Origin: JBGQDM01 sp041495845
GTDB lineage: Bacteria > Acidobacteriota > Terriglobia > Terriglobales > Acidobacteriaceae
Assembly: GCA_041495845.1 (NCBI GenBank)
Contig: JBGQDM010000113.1
Location: 1-9,758, forward strand
Direction of reading: 5' to 3'
DNA length: 9,758 nt
The position numbers and the translations under genes are program-made. The notes beneath the pieces are model-generated. The model did not search any database, had not been told where the DNA came from, and was given only the letters and a program-made list of their open reading frames with translations. Below are positions 1 to 5,748 of the stretch, piece after piece. Numbering within the stretch: position 1 is the first letter of the stretch; each line of letters begins with the position of its first letter.

Positions 1-449
1 AGTTTCATGGCTTTTTGCCGGCGCGCAGTTCTGCTCGACGGCAGGCGCTCGAAGTACTGCGTGGCGCGGCGTCCACGCAAATCTTTTACGAAGCGCCGCG
101 CCGGCTGATCGAAACGCTGGAAGATGTGGCGGAAATTCTGGGTCCGACGCGGCCCGTAGTAGTCGCCCGCGAAGTCACCAAGCTGCATGAAGAATTCCTG
201 CGCGGGCCTGCGCGTGAAGTGCTGGCAACGCTACGAGCGCGGGCTGCGGTCAAGGGCGAGATCACGTTGCTGATTGGAAGAGCGGCAGAAGAAGCCGCGC
301 CTGCTGCGGAAGCGCCCAGCCTGGCGGTGCGCATGAAGCAACTCATGCGGGAAGAATCCCTCGACGAGAAGGCCGCGCTGAAGCGCGTGGCGCGGGAAAT
401 GAAAATCTCGCGGAGCGAGGCTTATCGGCTCTGGCAGCGAGTCAAGTAA
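1..449 (+). CDS. rsmI: RsmI, 16S rRNA (cytidine-1402-2'-O)-methyltransferase, C-terminal part
   Basis: The reading frame is open from the window edge (first full codon at 3) to a TAA at 447-449, so about 148 C-terminal residues of a roughly 280-residue protein are present. RsmI uses S-adenosylmethionine to 2'-O-methylate C1402 in the decoding centre of 16S rRNA. Visible landmarks are the FHGFLPAR segment at the very start, then IFYEAPRRL, then VAREVTKLHEEFLRG, the typical order in this family. The last 40 or so residues (LDEKAALKRVAREMKISRSEAY) look like the small helix-turn-helix tail found at RsmI C-termini. A TTG at 15 lies inside the conserved GFLP motif and is not the start. The gene converges on the next one, with 91 bp between the stops. 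The SAM-binding N-terminal part lies outside the window. Identification is from recognised family motifs. Confidence 0.93.
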   Translation, partial: FHGFLPARSSARRQALEVLRGAASTQIFYEAPRRLIETLEDVAEILGPTRPVVVAREVTKLHEEFLRGPAREVLATLRARAAVKGEITLLIGRAAEEAAPAAEAPSLAVRMKQLMREESLDEKAALKRVAREMKISRSEAYRLWQRVK

Positions 450-471
450 AGGAACGACGCGAGAGATCACT

Positions 472-526
472 GGGCGGCGCAGACGAAGCTCTCACTTCGC
501 TCAAGGGCGCGTTACCCGCGCCGCCC
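472..526. repeat. Nested inverted repeats between convergent stops
   Basis: A perfect 9-bp inverted repeat (GGGCGGCGC at 472-480, GCGCCGCCC at 518-526) encloses a small hairpin (CGAAG 484-488, CTTCG 495-499). A third arm pair, GGCGCG 506-511 with CGCGCC 517-522, competes with the long stem because both use 518-522. No T-run follows on either strand, so it is not a standard intrinsic terminator. It could still end transcription or protect 3' ends between rsmI and the convergent gene; that role is inferred. Confidence 0.5.
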
Positions 527-540
527 GGGTTCTTCGAAAA

Positions 541-1644
541 TCAGTCGTGCCCCTCGCGGAAGCCGATTTTCAGGATGCGGCCATCAGTGCCGACCAGCCA
601 TCCCGCCTCCGGGTTGGCGAAGGCGACGGCCCAGAAGCCAGTGACGCCAGGCAGCGTGAACCAAGTTTTGCCTTCGTTGGGAGTCCAGGCTGCGCCGCCG
701 TCGTTGGCGGTGATGACGACCGCGCGACCGCCGTCTTCGTCTTCATCCTCATCCCCGCGACCGTTGTCGGCACGATGGGTGTAGCTGAGGCCAAAGATTG
801 CGCCGGTGACTGGAGGCGGATTGGTTAGCTTCCAGGTGCGGCCACCATCGCGGGAAGTGGCCGTGCCAGCGTTGTTGGGATCGGCGGGATCGAGATCGCC
901 ACCGCCGACGATGCCGTGAAAGGGATCGCGGAAAGCGACGGTGAAGCCGCCAGCGCTGGGCGAGACCACGATAGGAGTGTCATACGCGTTCCAGGTGTCG
1001 CCGCCATCGCGGGTGGCGAGGATGCGGGCGGAGGTAGCGCCGCCGGTGACGATCCAGGCATTGCGTCTGCCCTGGGTGGCAACACAGGTGCCGCTGGAGG
1101 AAAAGGAAAATTCACCAGCCAACGCAGGCGGCATGTTGGCGCTGATGTCCTGCCACGTGTGGCCGTCGGTGGTGCGGAGATCAGGGAACACGCCGTCAAC
1201 GGCGTCGCTGTGCGCGATGGCGCGGCGCGGGGTCCAGAAAGCGAAACAATCGTAGAAGGCGCCGGGGTTCTGGTTCTGGAACTGAAGCGCCCAGTGGTGG
1301 CCGCCATCGTGAGTCTTGTAGATGCGGAAATCGCCGGCGTTGTCGCCGATGGACATGAGATAAGCGACCCGGTCGCTGACGCCCTGGACATCGCGGAACT
1401 GGACCAGTTCAGCGCCGGGCACAATGCCGGACCGCCAATGCCTGCCCCCATCCGTGGTGACGGTGAAAGTGCCGCCGCGCCCGGAAGCCCAGACGACACG
1501 GGAGTTCACCGGGCTGACCGAAATCAGGCCCTGGGTGGTGTGGCTGTTTTGCGGGGTGAGTGTGGGCTGGTGAATAGTTTCAGCGACAGCGGGCAGAGCG
1601 ACCAGGAACAGGATCAGGAAAGCGATCAGGAAACGGGGCAACAT
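541..1644 (-). CDS. Secreted Asp-box (BNR-like) beta-propeller protein
   Basis: This 367-residue protein starts with MLPRFLIAFLILFLVALPA, a signal peptide probably cut after AVA at residues 19-21, so it should act outside the cytoplasm. The mature part carries at least five Asp-box-like motifs of the S/T-x-D-G-G-x-x-W type (TTDGGRHW, THDGGHHW, TRDGGDTW, SRDGGRTW and a degenerate TANDGGAAW). That is the repeat of sialidase/BNR and Ycf48-like propellers. I see no sialidase catalytic set, so I call no enzyme; a binding or scaffold role is plausible. Near residues 294-304 an acidic run, DEDEDED, sits in a loop. The frame is open back to an ATG at 1713, but I start at 1644: the signal peptide begins there and GGAGG (1653-1657) lies 8 nt upstream. 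Acidobacterial genomes hold many such secreted propellers. Confidence 0.8.
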   Translation of the reverse strand: MLPRFLIAFLILFLVALPAVAETIHQPTLTPQNSHTTQGLISVSPVNSRVVWASGRGGTFTVTTDGGRHWRSGIVPGAELVQFRDVQGVSDRVAYLMSIGDNAGDFRIYKTHDGGHHWALQFQNQNPGAFYDCFAFWTPRRAIAHSDAVDGVFPDLRTTDGHTWQDISANMPPALAGEFSFSSSGTCVATQGRRNAWIVTGGATSARILATRDGGDTWNAYDTPIVVSPSAGGFTVAFRDPFHGIVGGGDLDPADPNNAGTATSRDGGRTWKLTNPPPVTGAIFGLSYTHRADNGRGDEDEDEDGGRAVVITANDGGAAWTPNEGKTWFTLPGVTGFWAVAFANPEAGWLVGTDGRILKIGFREGHD

Positions 1645-1652
1645 GGGAGTGG

Positions 1653-1657
1653 CCTCC
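1653..1657 (-). promoter_or_regulatory. Ribosome binding site deciding the 1644 start
   Basis: GGAGG on the minus strand lies 8 nt before the ATG at 1644. It supports that start over the in-frame ATG at 1713, which would put 23 Pro/Thr/Ala-rich residues before a textbook signal peptide. Confidence 0.7.
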
Positions 1658-1742
1658 AGCTGGGAATCTTCCGATGGAGCGGCAGTATAGGCCGGGCGGG
1701 GAGTGGCCGTCAAACGGGCCTTACGAGCCAGAGGCGTTCAAA

Positions 1743-1790
1743 GTTGTCCCTTCGGGAGCCCGCACGCGAGCGGGGCGAGCAAGGGACGAC
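1743..1790. repeat. Bipartite stem-loop in divergent gap
   Basis: The outer arms 1743-1752 and 1781-1790 pair over 10 bp with one G-T wobble (core GTCCCTT with AAGGGAC). After a symmetric 6/6-nt internal loop, an inner stem CCCGC (1759-1763) pairs with GCGGG (1770-1774) around a 6-nt loop. No T-run follows on either strand. It resembles an extragenic palindromic element or a structured leader more than a terminator. Copy number elsewhere in the genome is unknown. Confidence 0.5.
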
Positions 1791-2073
1791 GAGCGAGCAG
1801 TGGCGGGGGCAATACTAAGTTGGTGCAAGCGTCTGTTAACAACAGCTACTTCCAAACGCAGCCAACGTCTCTCTTGCTCGTCGCTCGGTAGGAATCTCAG
1901 CTATTGTCAGCGGGCAAGTTGCTTCGTCATGGCCCGAAATGCCGATTTCAGCCTCACCGTCCACCAGCCAAATCTTACGAATTGTTCCTTACACTTTCGT
2001 GTTATTTCGACTCTGATGTACTATCTCCGGTATCACGCGCTAGTTGCCGAACTTCGTCGTTGCAGGAGCGCTC

Positions 2074-3648
2074 ATGGACCGACGCAGCTTCTTGAAGTCC
2101 GCCACCGCCGCAGGACTCACAGTGGGCTTGTCCAAGGCCACGGCCAACGCTTCCACTCCTGAACACAACTGGGACAAATACGATTGGGGATCAGGGCCTC
2201 CGGTTCCCAACCGACTTTATCAGGGCCCGTTCCCACAGTATGGTCCCGGTGCGGTTGTTCCCGACAGCGACGTCGTGATGGTCACTACGCCATCCAAGGA
2301 CATCGTCAGCAATTACGGCATGGGCCTCATTGTCTATGTCTCCGACGACACCGGACCACTTCATGTTTCCGGTCAAACGACGGAACGGACGCTCGAAGAT
2401 CTGATCAAGCTGCCCTTCGCGCAAAAGATCTACATCCGCCCCAACTGGCGCGATGTCCAAAAACAGCCAGGCCGCCTCGACTTTCCGGAGTGGTGGAAGA
2501 TCACGTTCGATCTGGCTCGCCGCTACGACAAGCGCATCGGTTTCCGAGTTCAGTTGGAGAATCCCGACGTCCCCGATCCGGGTATGCCGGATTTTCTCCT
2601 TAGTAAGGTTCCCTCCGTAAAACTCAAAGGCGAGTGGAAGGGCAACCCCGCGGAAATGCGCTACCGGAAAGACAACCGCGTGCCGCGATACGATCACCCG
2701 GCCTATCAAGCTGCGTTTCGCGAGTTGAATGGGCTGCTTGCCGCCGAATTCAACGGTCATCCGCAGATCGAGTTTGTGGACACGATGATGTACGGTTTTT
2801 GGGGTGAAGGGCACACATGGCCATACGAGGGCAATCCCTTCCCAAGTCAGTTGGTGGCGGAACAGACCTGGGCGGCCATGTTCGAGATGCAGCTCGAACA
2901 ATGGACCAAAGTCCCGTTGGCCACAAACACACAGCCCGACTTCAGCAACGTCGGCAACGCCGACCTGCTCGATCGCACGATCCGTACCAGCAACTGGTTG
3001 CGTACCGACACGATCTTCATCGAGAACACGCAGATCGAGGCGCTGAGCTACCGTCCACCTTGGGTCGCGGCAATCTGTGAGGTTGGTTTCACTACCGGCG
3101 ATCCGCAGGAACTTCGCACCGACGAAGATGGAATTACTTACAACGAGCAAAGCATCTCCCACGCCGCCGACGTCGGCGTCAACTACCTGTCGCTGTGGAG
3201 CTGGCACAACCAGTCCGCCCGCAGCATCTTGAGCTATTACGAAAAATTCCCGGGGCCGATCGACGAGATGGCTCGCCAAATCGGCTACCGCATCCGCCCG
3301 TCGTTTATCTGGGCTTTCGCTCGGGACGGAGTTACCGGTCTGGTGATCGGACTCGCCAACGACGGAATCGCGCCTGTTCCTGGAGTGCTCCGCTTGAGCG
3401 TGTTGAGCGAGGACAACAAGATCCACGTCTCCGGTTGCATCGACCCTGGGTATCCGAAGCCGACGGGCGTTCATCAAGCCATGCTGATGCTGCCCGCAGG
3501 CGCCCCATGGGAGGGTCTACGGCTGAAAGCTGAACTCGAGGTCAAGGGCGTGCGCTACCCGGTGCGATGGGCGTGCCGGCAGAAGCTCAATTCCGACGGC
3601 TCATTGACACTGCGCCACAATCACAATCCTGAGCAGCCGTTGGTGTAA
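2074..3648 (+). CDS. Tat-exported protein, putative glycoside-hydrolase-like TIM barrel
   Basis: This 524-residue protein opens with MDRRSFLKSATAAG, a clear twin-arginine signal, with probable cleavage after ATANA (residue 26). It should therefore be exported folded. The middle alternates predicted strands and helices in the way of a TIM barrel: KIYIRPNWRDV, RIGFRVQLEN, IEFVDTMMYGFWGEGHTW (GFWGEGH at 241-247), then AAICEVGF (Glu336). The WGEGH motif resembles the WGEWH motif I associate with DUF4832-type proteins and GH-A-clan-like barrels, which makes Glu245 a candidate acid/base and Glu336 a candidate nucleophile. The last 110 or so residues look like a beta-sandwich. Substrate is unknown; carbohydrate is a guess. 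The open frame extends to 2044, but AGGAG (2064-2068), 5 nt before the ATG at 2074, plus the Tat motif fix the start. No sugar-use genes lie nearby. Export is well supported; the enzyme class is inference. Confidence 0.75.
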   Translation: MDRRSFLKSATAAGLTVGLSKATANASTPEHNWDKYDWGSGPPVPNRLYQGPFPQYGPGAVVPDSDVVMVTTPSKDIVSNYGMGLIVYVSDDTGPLHVSGQTTERTLEDLIKLPFAQKIYIRPNWRDVQKQPGRLDFPEWWKITFDLARRYDKRIGFRVQLENPDVPDPGMPDFLLSKVPSVKLKGEWKGNPAEMRYRKDNRVPRYDHPAYQAAFRELNGLLAAEFNGHPQIEFVDTMMYGFWGEGHTWPYEGNPFPSQLVAEQTWAAMFEMQLEQWTKVPLATNTQPDFSNVGNADLLDRTIRTSNWLRTDTIFIENTQIEALSYRPPWVAAICEVGFTTGDPQELRTDEDGITYNEQSISHAADVGVNYLSLWSWHNQSARSILSYYEKFPGPIDEMARQIGYRIRPSFIWAFARDGVTGLVIGLANDGIAPVPGVLRLSVLSEDNKIHVSGCIDPGYPKPTGVHQAMLMLPAGAPWEGLRLKAELEVKGVRYPVRWACRQKLNSDGSLTLRHNHNPEQPLV

Positions 3649-3739
3649 ACGCGCAGGACTTGTCGGGAAAAACTCCGAGAGCGAAGGAACGTAGCCGTCG
3701 ATTGCGGCAGACTCACCCGATAACGAACGGGAACTGACT

Positions 3740-4924
3740 TCACACCGTCAGGACCTGGGCAGCGTGTTTGTTGGCGTAGACGAGTTGGGCGGCGCGGACG
3801 GCGGCGCCGAACTCGATCGGTTGATGCCCGACGCGGGTAAGCACCTGTTCGAGCGCGGCGGCGAAAGCGACTGTATCGAGATAGTCGTAGTAGCCAAGGT
3901 GGGCGATGCGGAAGAGCTGGCCTTTCATTTCGCCCTGGCCGTTGGCGACAACGGCGGCAAAACTCTCGCGGAAATCCTTGACGATGGCGCCGGAGTCCAC
4001 GCCGGCGGGGGCCAGGACCGCAGTGACCGCGGCGGCGGGACAGGTGGGAGCGAAGAGTTTGAGTCCGAGAGCCTGGACGGCGGCACGCGTCATGGCGGCA
4101 CAAAGCTCAGCGTTCTCGATCAGCGCCTTGCGGCCGGCGGCGAGATTGCCGTCGCCCATTTCGCGCAACCAGGCGAGTGCGGCGCCCATGCCCGCAATCA
4201 GCGTGGTGGCCGGCGTGTAGGCGGTTTCGCCCTTGCTTTGGGATTTGCGTTCGCGACGCAGGTCAAAGTAGTAGCGCGGCGTGGTCACGGATTCCATGCG
4301 CTGCCAGGCGCGCTCGCTGACCGAGCAGAACGCGATGCCGGGCGGAATCATCAGCGCTTTTTGCGAGCCGCCAATGAGGATGTCCACGCCCCACGCGTCT
4401 ACGTCGAGATGCGTGGTGCCGAGTCCGGTGATGGCGTCCACCACCAGCAGACAGTCTTCTGTCTCGCGAACCAGGCGGGCAATGGCGGCCACATCGTGGC
4501 GCGCGCCGGTGGAAGTTTCCGTGGCCTGCATGTAAACGGCTTTCGCCCCAGGAAGTTGACGGAGGACGGCCGCGAGGTCAAACGTTTCGCCGTAGGGTGC
4601 GCTGACGAGTTCCACGGAACATTGAAATGCCTTGGCGAGATCGCGCCAGCGTTCACCGAACTTGCCGGCGGTAAGCACGACGACGCGATCGCCGGGGGAG
4701 ATGAGGTTGGCGATGGAGGCTTCCATGGCGCCGGTGCCGGAAGCGGCGAGGATGAGGACGTCGTTATGTGTGCCGATGAATTCTTTCAAATCCGCCAGCG
4801 TGCGGGTGAGTAGATCGCGGAAGGCGGCGGTGCGATGGTGCATATCGTAAAACGCCATGGCCTGCTGCGCCGCGGGGAGCAGTGGCGTGGGGCCAGGAGT
4901 GAAGAGGCGAGTTTTGCGCAGCAT
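3740..4924 (-). CDS. PLP-dependent class V aminotransferase (alanine/serine-glyoxylate type)
   Basis: This 394-residue protein has the usual length and motif order of the alanine-glyoxylate/serine-glyoxylate/serine-pyruvate branch of class V aminotransferases. Near the N-terminus is TPGPTPL, followed by MHHR, then ASGTGAMEASIANL (cofactor phosphate region), VVDAITGLGTT with the PLP-contacting Asp, and IGGSQKALMIPPG, where Lys189 should form the Schiff base. RIAHLGYYDYLD near the C-terminus matches the R-I-G-H-x-G substrate-binding segment with Ala in place of the common Gly. It is presumably cytosolic. The donor/acceptor pair cannot be read from sequence: alanine or serine with glyoxylate or pyruvate is likely, and relatives also serve phosphoserine formation. 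The frame is open to 5269, but the added 115 residues are Pro/Ala/Ser/Arg-rich and cross the next gene's start. GAGG (4930-4933), 5 nt before the ATG at 4924, fixes the start. No partner genes are adjacent. Confidence 0.88.
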   Translation of the reverse strand: MLRKTRLFTPGPTPLLPAAQQAMAFYDMHHRTAAFRDLLTRTLADLKEFIGTHNDVLILAASGTGAMEASIANLISPGDRVVVLTAGKFGERWRDLAKAFQCSVELVSAPYGETFDLAAVLRQLPGAKAVYMQATETSTGARHDVAAIARLVRETEDCLLVVDAITGLGTTHLDVDAWGVDILIGGSQKALMIPPGIAFCSVSERAWQRMESVTTPRYYFDLRRERKSQSKGETAYTPATTLIAGMGAALAWLREMGDGNLAAGRKALIENAELCAAMTRAAVQALGLKLFAPTCPAAAVTAVLAPAGVDSGAIVKDFRESFAAVVANGQGEMKGQLFRIAHLGYYDYLDTVAFAAALEQVLTRVGHQPIEFGAAVRAAQLVYANKHAAQVLTV

Positions 4925-4999
4925 GATGACCTCGGAGCAAACAGGATGATTCCAGTCTATTGCAGGCGGCGGTGCGTGGGCGAAGGCAAAATCCCAAAA

Positions 5000-5039
5000 C
5001 GCAGAGGGCGCGGAGAAAGGCCGCAGAGAACGCTGAGAA
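5000..5039. repeat. Four copies of a 9-nt quasi-repeat CGCNGAGRR
   Basis: Units begin at 5000 (CGCAGAGGG), 5009 (CGCGGAGAA), 5022 (CGCAGAGAA) and 5031 (CGCTGAGAA), with a 4-nt AGGC spacer before the third. The stretch lies between two divergent genes. I recall similar purine-rich CGCAGAG-type strings in acidobacterial intergenic DNA, but that is memory, not a search. Confidence 0.6.
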
Positions 5040-5041
5040 TG

Positions 5042-5057
5042 GCCCCGCGGGCGGGGC
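5042..5057. repeat. GC palindrome with 2-nt centre
   Basis: GCCCCGC (5042-5048) and GCGGGGC (5051-5057) are perfectly complementary around GG. An overlapping self-complementary GGGCGCCC lies at 5054-5061. It lies between the 9-nt quasi-repeat and the yqeY promoter region, and may belong with the repeats as a dispersed intergenic element. Confidence 0.5.
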
Positions 5058-5068
5058 GCCCGTGCCAC

Positions 5069-5078
5069 ACATGCATGT
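5069..5078. promoter_or_regulatory. Perfect 10-bp palindrome over the expected -35 position
   Basis: ACATGCATGT is self-complementary and occupies the place where a -35 box would sit relative to the TATAAT at 5092. No TTGACA-like hexamer is present. It could be an operator or activator site for the following gene; ten bases alone may also be chance. Confidence 0.3.
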
Positions 5079-5091
5079 CCACACCGAGTTC

Positions 5092-5097
5092 TATAAT
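5092..5097 (+). promoter_or_regulatory. Consensus -10 box for the YqeY gene, implying a leaderless start
   Basis: A perfect TATAAT ends 6 nt before the ATG at 5104. Bacterial transcription normally begins 6-8 nt past the -10, so the first transcribed base would fall at or next to the A of the start codon. No Shine-Dalgarno sequence lies between the box and the ATG. A recognisable -35 is missing. Confidence 0.5.
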
Positions 5098-5103
5098 GAG
5101 TGG

Positions 5104-5562
5104 ATGAGCCTGAGCGAAACAATTCAGAAGGACATGGTGGCAGCGATGAAGGCGCGCGCGGAGGCGCGGCTTTCGGCATTACGCATGGTGAAGTCGGCGT
5201 TGAAGCTGCGCGAAGTGGAGAAGATGGCGCCGCTCGACGAGAAAGAGGCGCAGCAGGTGCTGCAGACACTGATCAAGCAGAGGAAAGAGTCGGTGGAGCA
5301 GTTCCTCAAGTTCGGGCGCAAGGAGATGGCGGACAAGGAAGCAGCCGAGATGGCGCTGATTGAGTCCTATCTGCCGAAGGCCGCTGGCGAGGAAGAAATC
5401 GTGGCGGGAGTGCGGGCGGCCATCGCGGAGATGGGCGCGCCCACGATCAAAGAGATGGGAACGGTGATGAAGAATGCGATGGCGCGGTTCGCCGCGGCGG
5501 GCATGCGGGTGGACGGCAAGGTCGTCAGCGACGTCGTGAAGCGGGAATTGGCGGGGGAATAG
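5104..5562 (+). CDS. YqeY/GatB-tail domain protein
   Basis: The 152-residue product matches the full length of the stand-alone GatB/YqeY family, which shares its fold with the tail of the amidotransferase subunit GatB. Family landmarks are the N-terminal SETIQKDMVAAMKARAEARLSALRMVKSALK, then KQRKESVEQFLKFGR, IESYLPKA near the middle and the C-terminal MGTVMKNAMARFAAAGMRVDGKVVSDVVKREL. The family is all-helical and cytosolic and is thought to bind tRNA or act near tRNA-dependent amidation, but its function is not settled. The frame is open upstream to 4960, yet the start at 5104 matches the normal N-terminus and upstream sequence is repeats. There is no Shine-Dalgarno sequence; a TATAAT ends 6 nt before the ATG. 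The gene stands alone: divergent from the aminotransferase, and 186 bp before the next gene on the same strand. Confidence 0.9.
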   Translation: MSLSETIQKDMVAAMKARAEARLSALRMVKSALKLREVEKMAPLDEKEAQQVLQTLIKQRKESVEQFLKFGRKEMADKEAAEMALIESYLPKAAGEEEIVAGVRAAIAEMGAPTIKEMGTVMKNAMARFAAAGMRVDGKVVSDVVKRELAGE

Positions 5563-5572
5563 AGTGCGATTG

Positions 5573-5600
5573 CAGATTGCAGAAGTCAGATTGCAGAAGT
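5573..5600. repeat. Perfect 14-bp tandem duplication
   Basis: CAGATTGCAGAAGT occurs twice head to tail (5573-5586 and 5587-5600), preceded by a partial unit CGATTG at 5567-5572. It begins 10 bp after the YqeY stop codon. It looks like a slippage-type or dispersed intergenic repeat; no function is evident. Confidence 0.8.
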
Positions 5601-5615
5601 TAAGACCGGTATCAG

Positions 5616-5635
5616 GGTATGGCTTCAGCCACACC
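5616..5635. repeat. Imperfect hairpin downstream of the YqeY gene
   Basis: GGTATGGCT (5616-5624) and AGCCACACC (5627-5635) pair over 9 positions with one mismatch. The realistic structure is a 7-bp stem with a 6-nt loop, CTTCAG. No T-run follows, so an intrinsic terminator is not supported. It may be a dispersed palindrome or a 3'-end stabiliser. Confidence 0.35.
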
Positions 5636-5748
5636 GGCTCGCAGCGAGCGTCGGCACCGCGGGGTTACCAAGACCACCAACGATCTAGCACTGCCGGACC
5701 GCGAGTGGGCCGCGGTTTTCGAGTAGACTGAGTCCAGGCTTCCCACCC

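Larger units (their letters stand above)
1645..2073. other. Divergent intergenic region, 429 bp, no gene supported
   Basis: This gap separates two divergent genes for exported proteins and should hold both promoters. The left half is GC-rich and contains the bipartite hairpin at 1743-1790. A stretch near 1873-1887 (CTTGCTCGTCGCTCG) is partly complementary to the CGAGC-rich sequence at 1777-1800. The right half, especially about 1971-2030, is clearly richer in A+T than the rest of the window, as expected near a promoter. TACTAT at 2019-2024 is a possible -10 for the rightward gene, but no -35 stands out, so I do not call a promoter. An open frame crosses the gap (1674-2162) but looks spurious. 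Confidence 0.5.

Noticed and set aside
1674..2162. Plus-strand open frame of 162 codons filling the divergent gap
   Set aside because: No ribosome binding site, no recognisable motif, many Arg/Ser/Cys residues as in random translation, and it overruns the well-supported Tat gene start in another frame.
2191..3477. 428-codon frame antisense to the Tat-exported gene
   Set aside because: The opposite strand has a Tat signal, a ribosome binding site and ordered motifs; this frame shows none and reflects codon bias in GC-rich DNA.
3649..3739. Possible terminator between the Tat gene and the aminotransferase
   Set aside because: Only 4-5 bp stems (for example 3694-3697 with 3705-3708) and no T-run on either strand.
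4925..5269. 115-residue N-terminal extension of the aminotransferase
   Set aside because: Low-complexity Pro/Ala/Ser/Arg translation across repeats and the start of the YqeY gene; a good ribosome binding site and the usual family start are at 4924.
5724..5729. TAGACT as -10 box for the secreted DUF4412-like gene
   Set aside because: Only four of six consensus matches, no -35 at proper distance; not strong enough to call.
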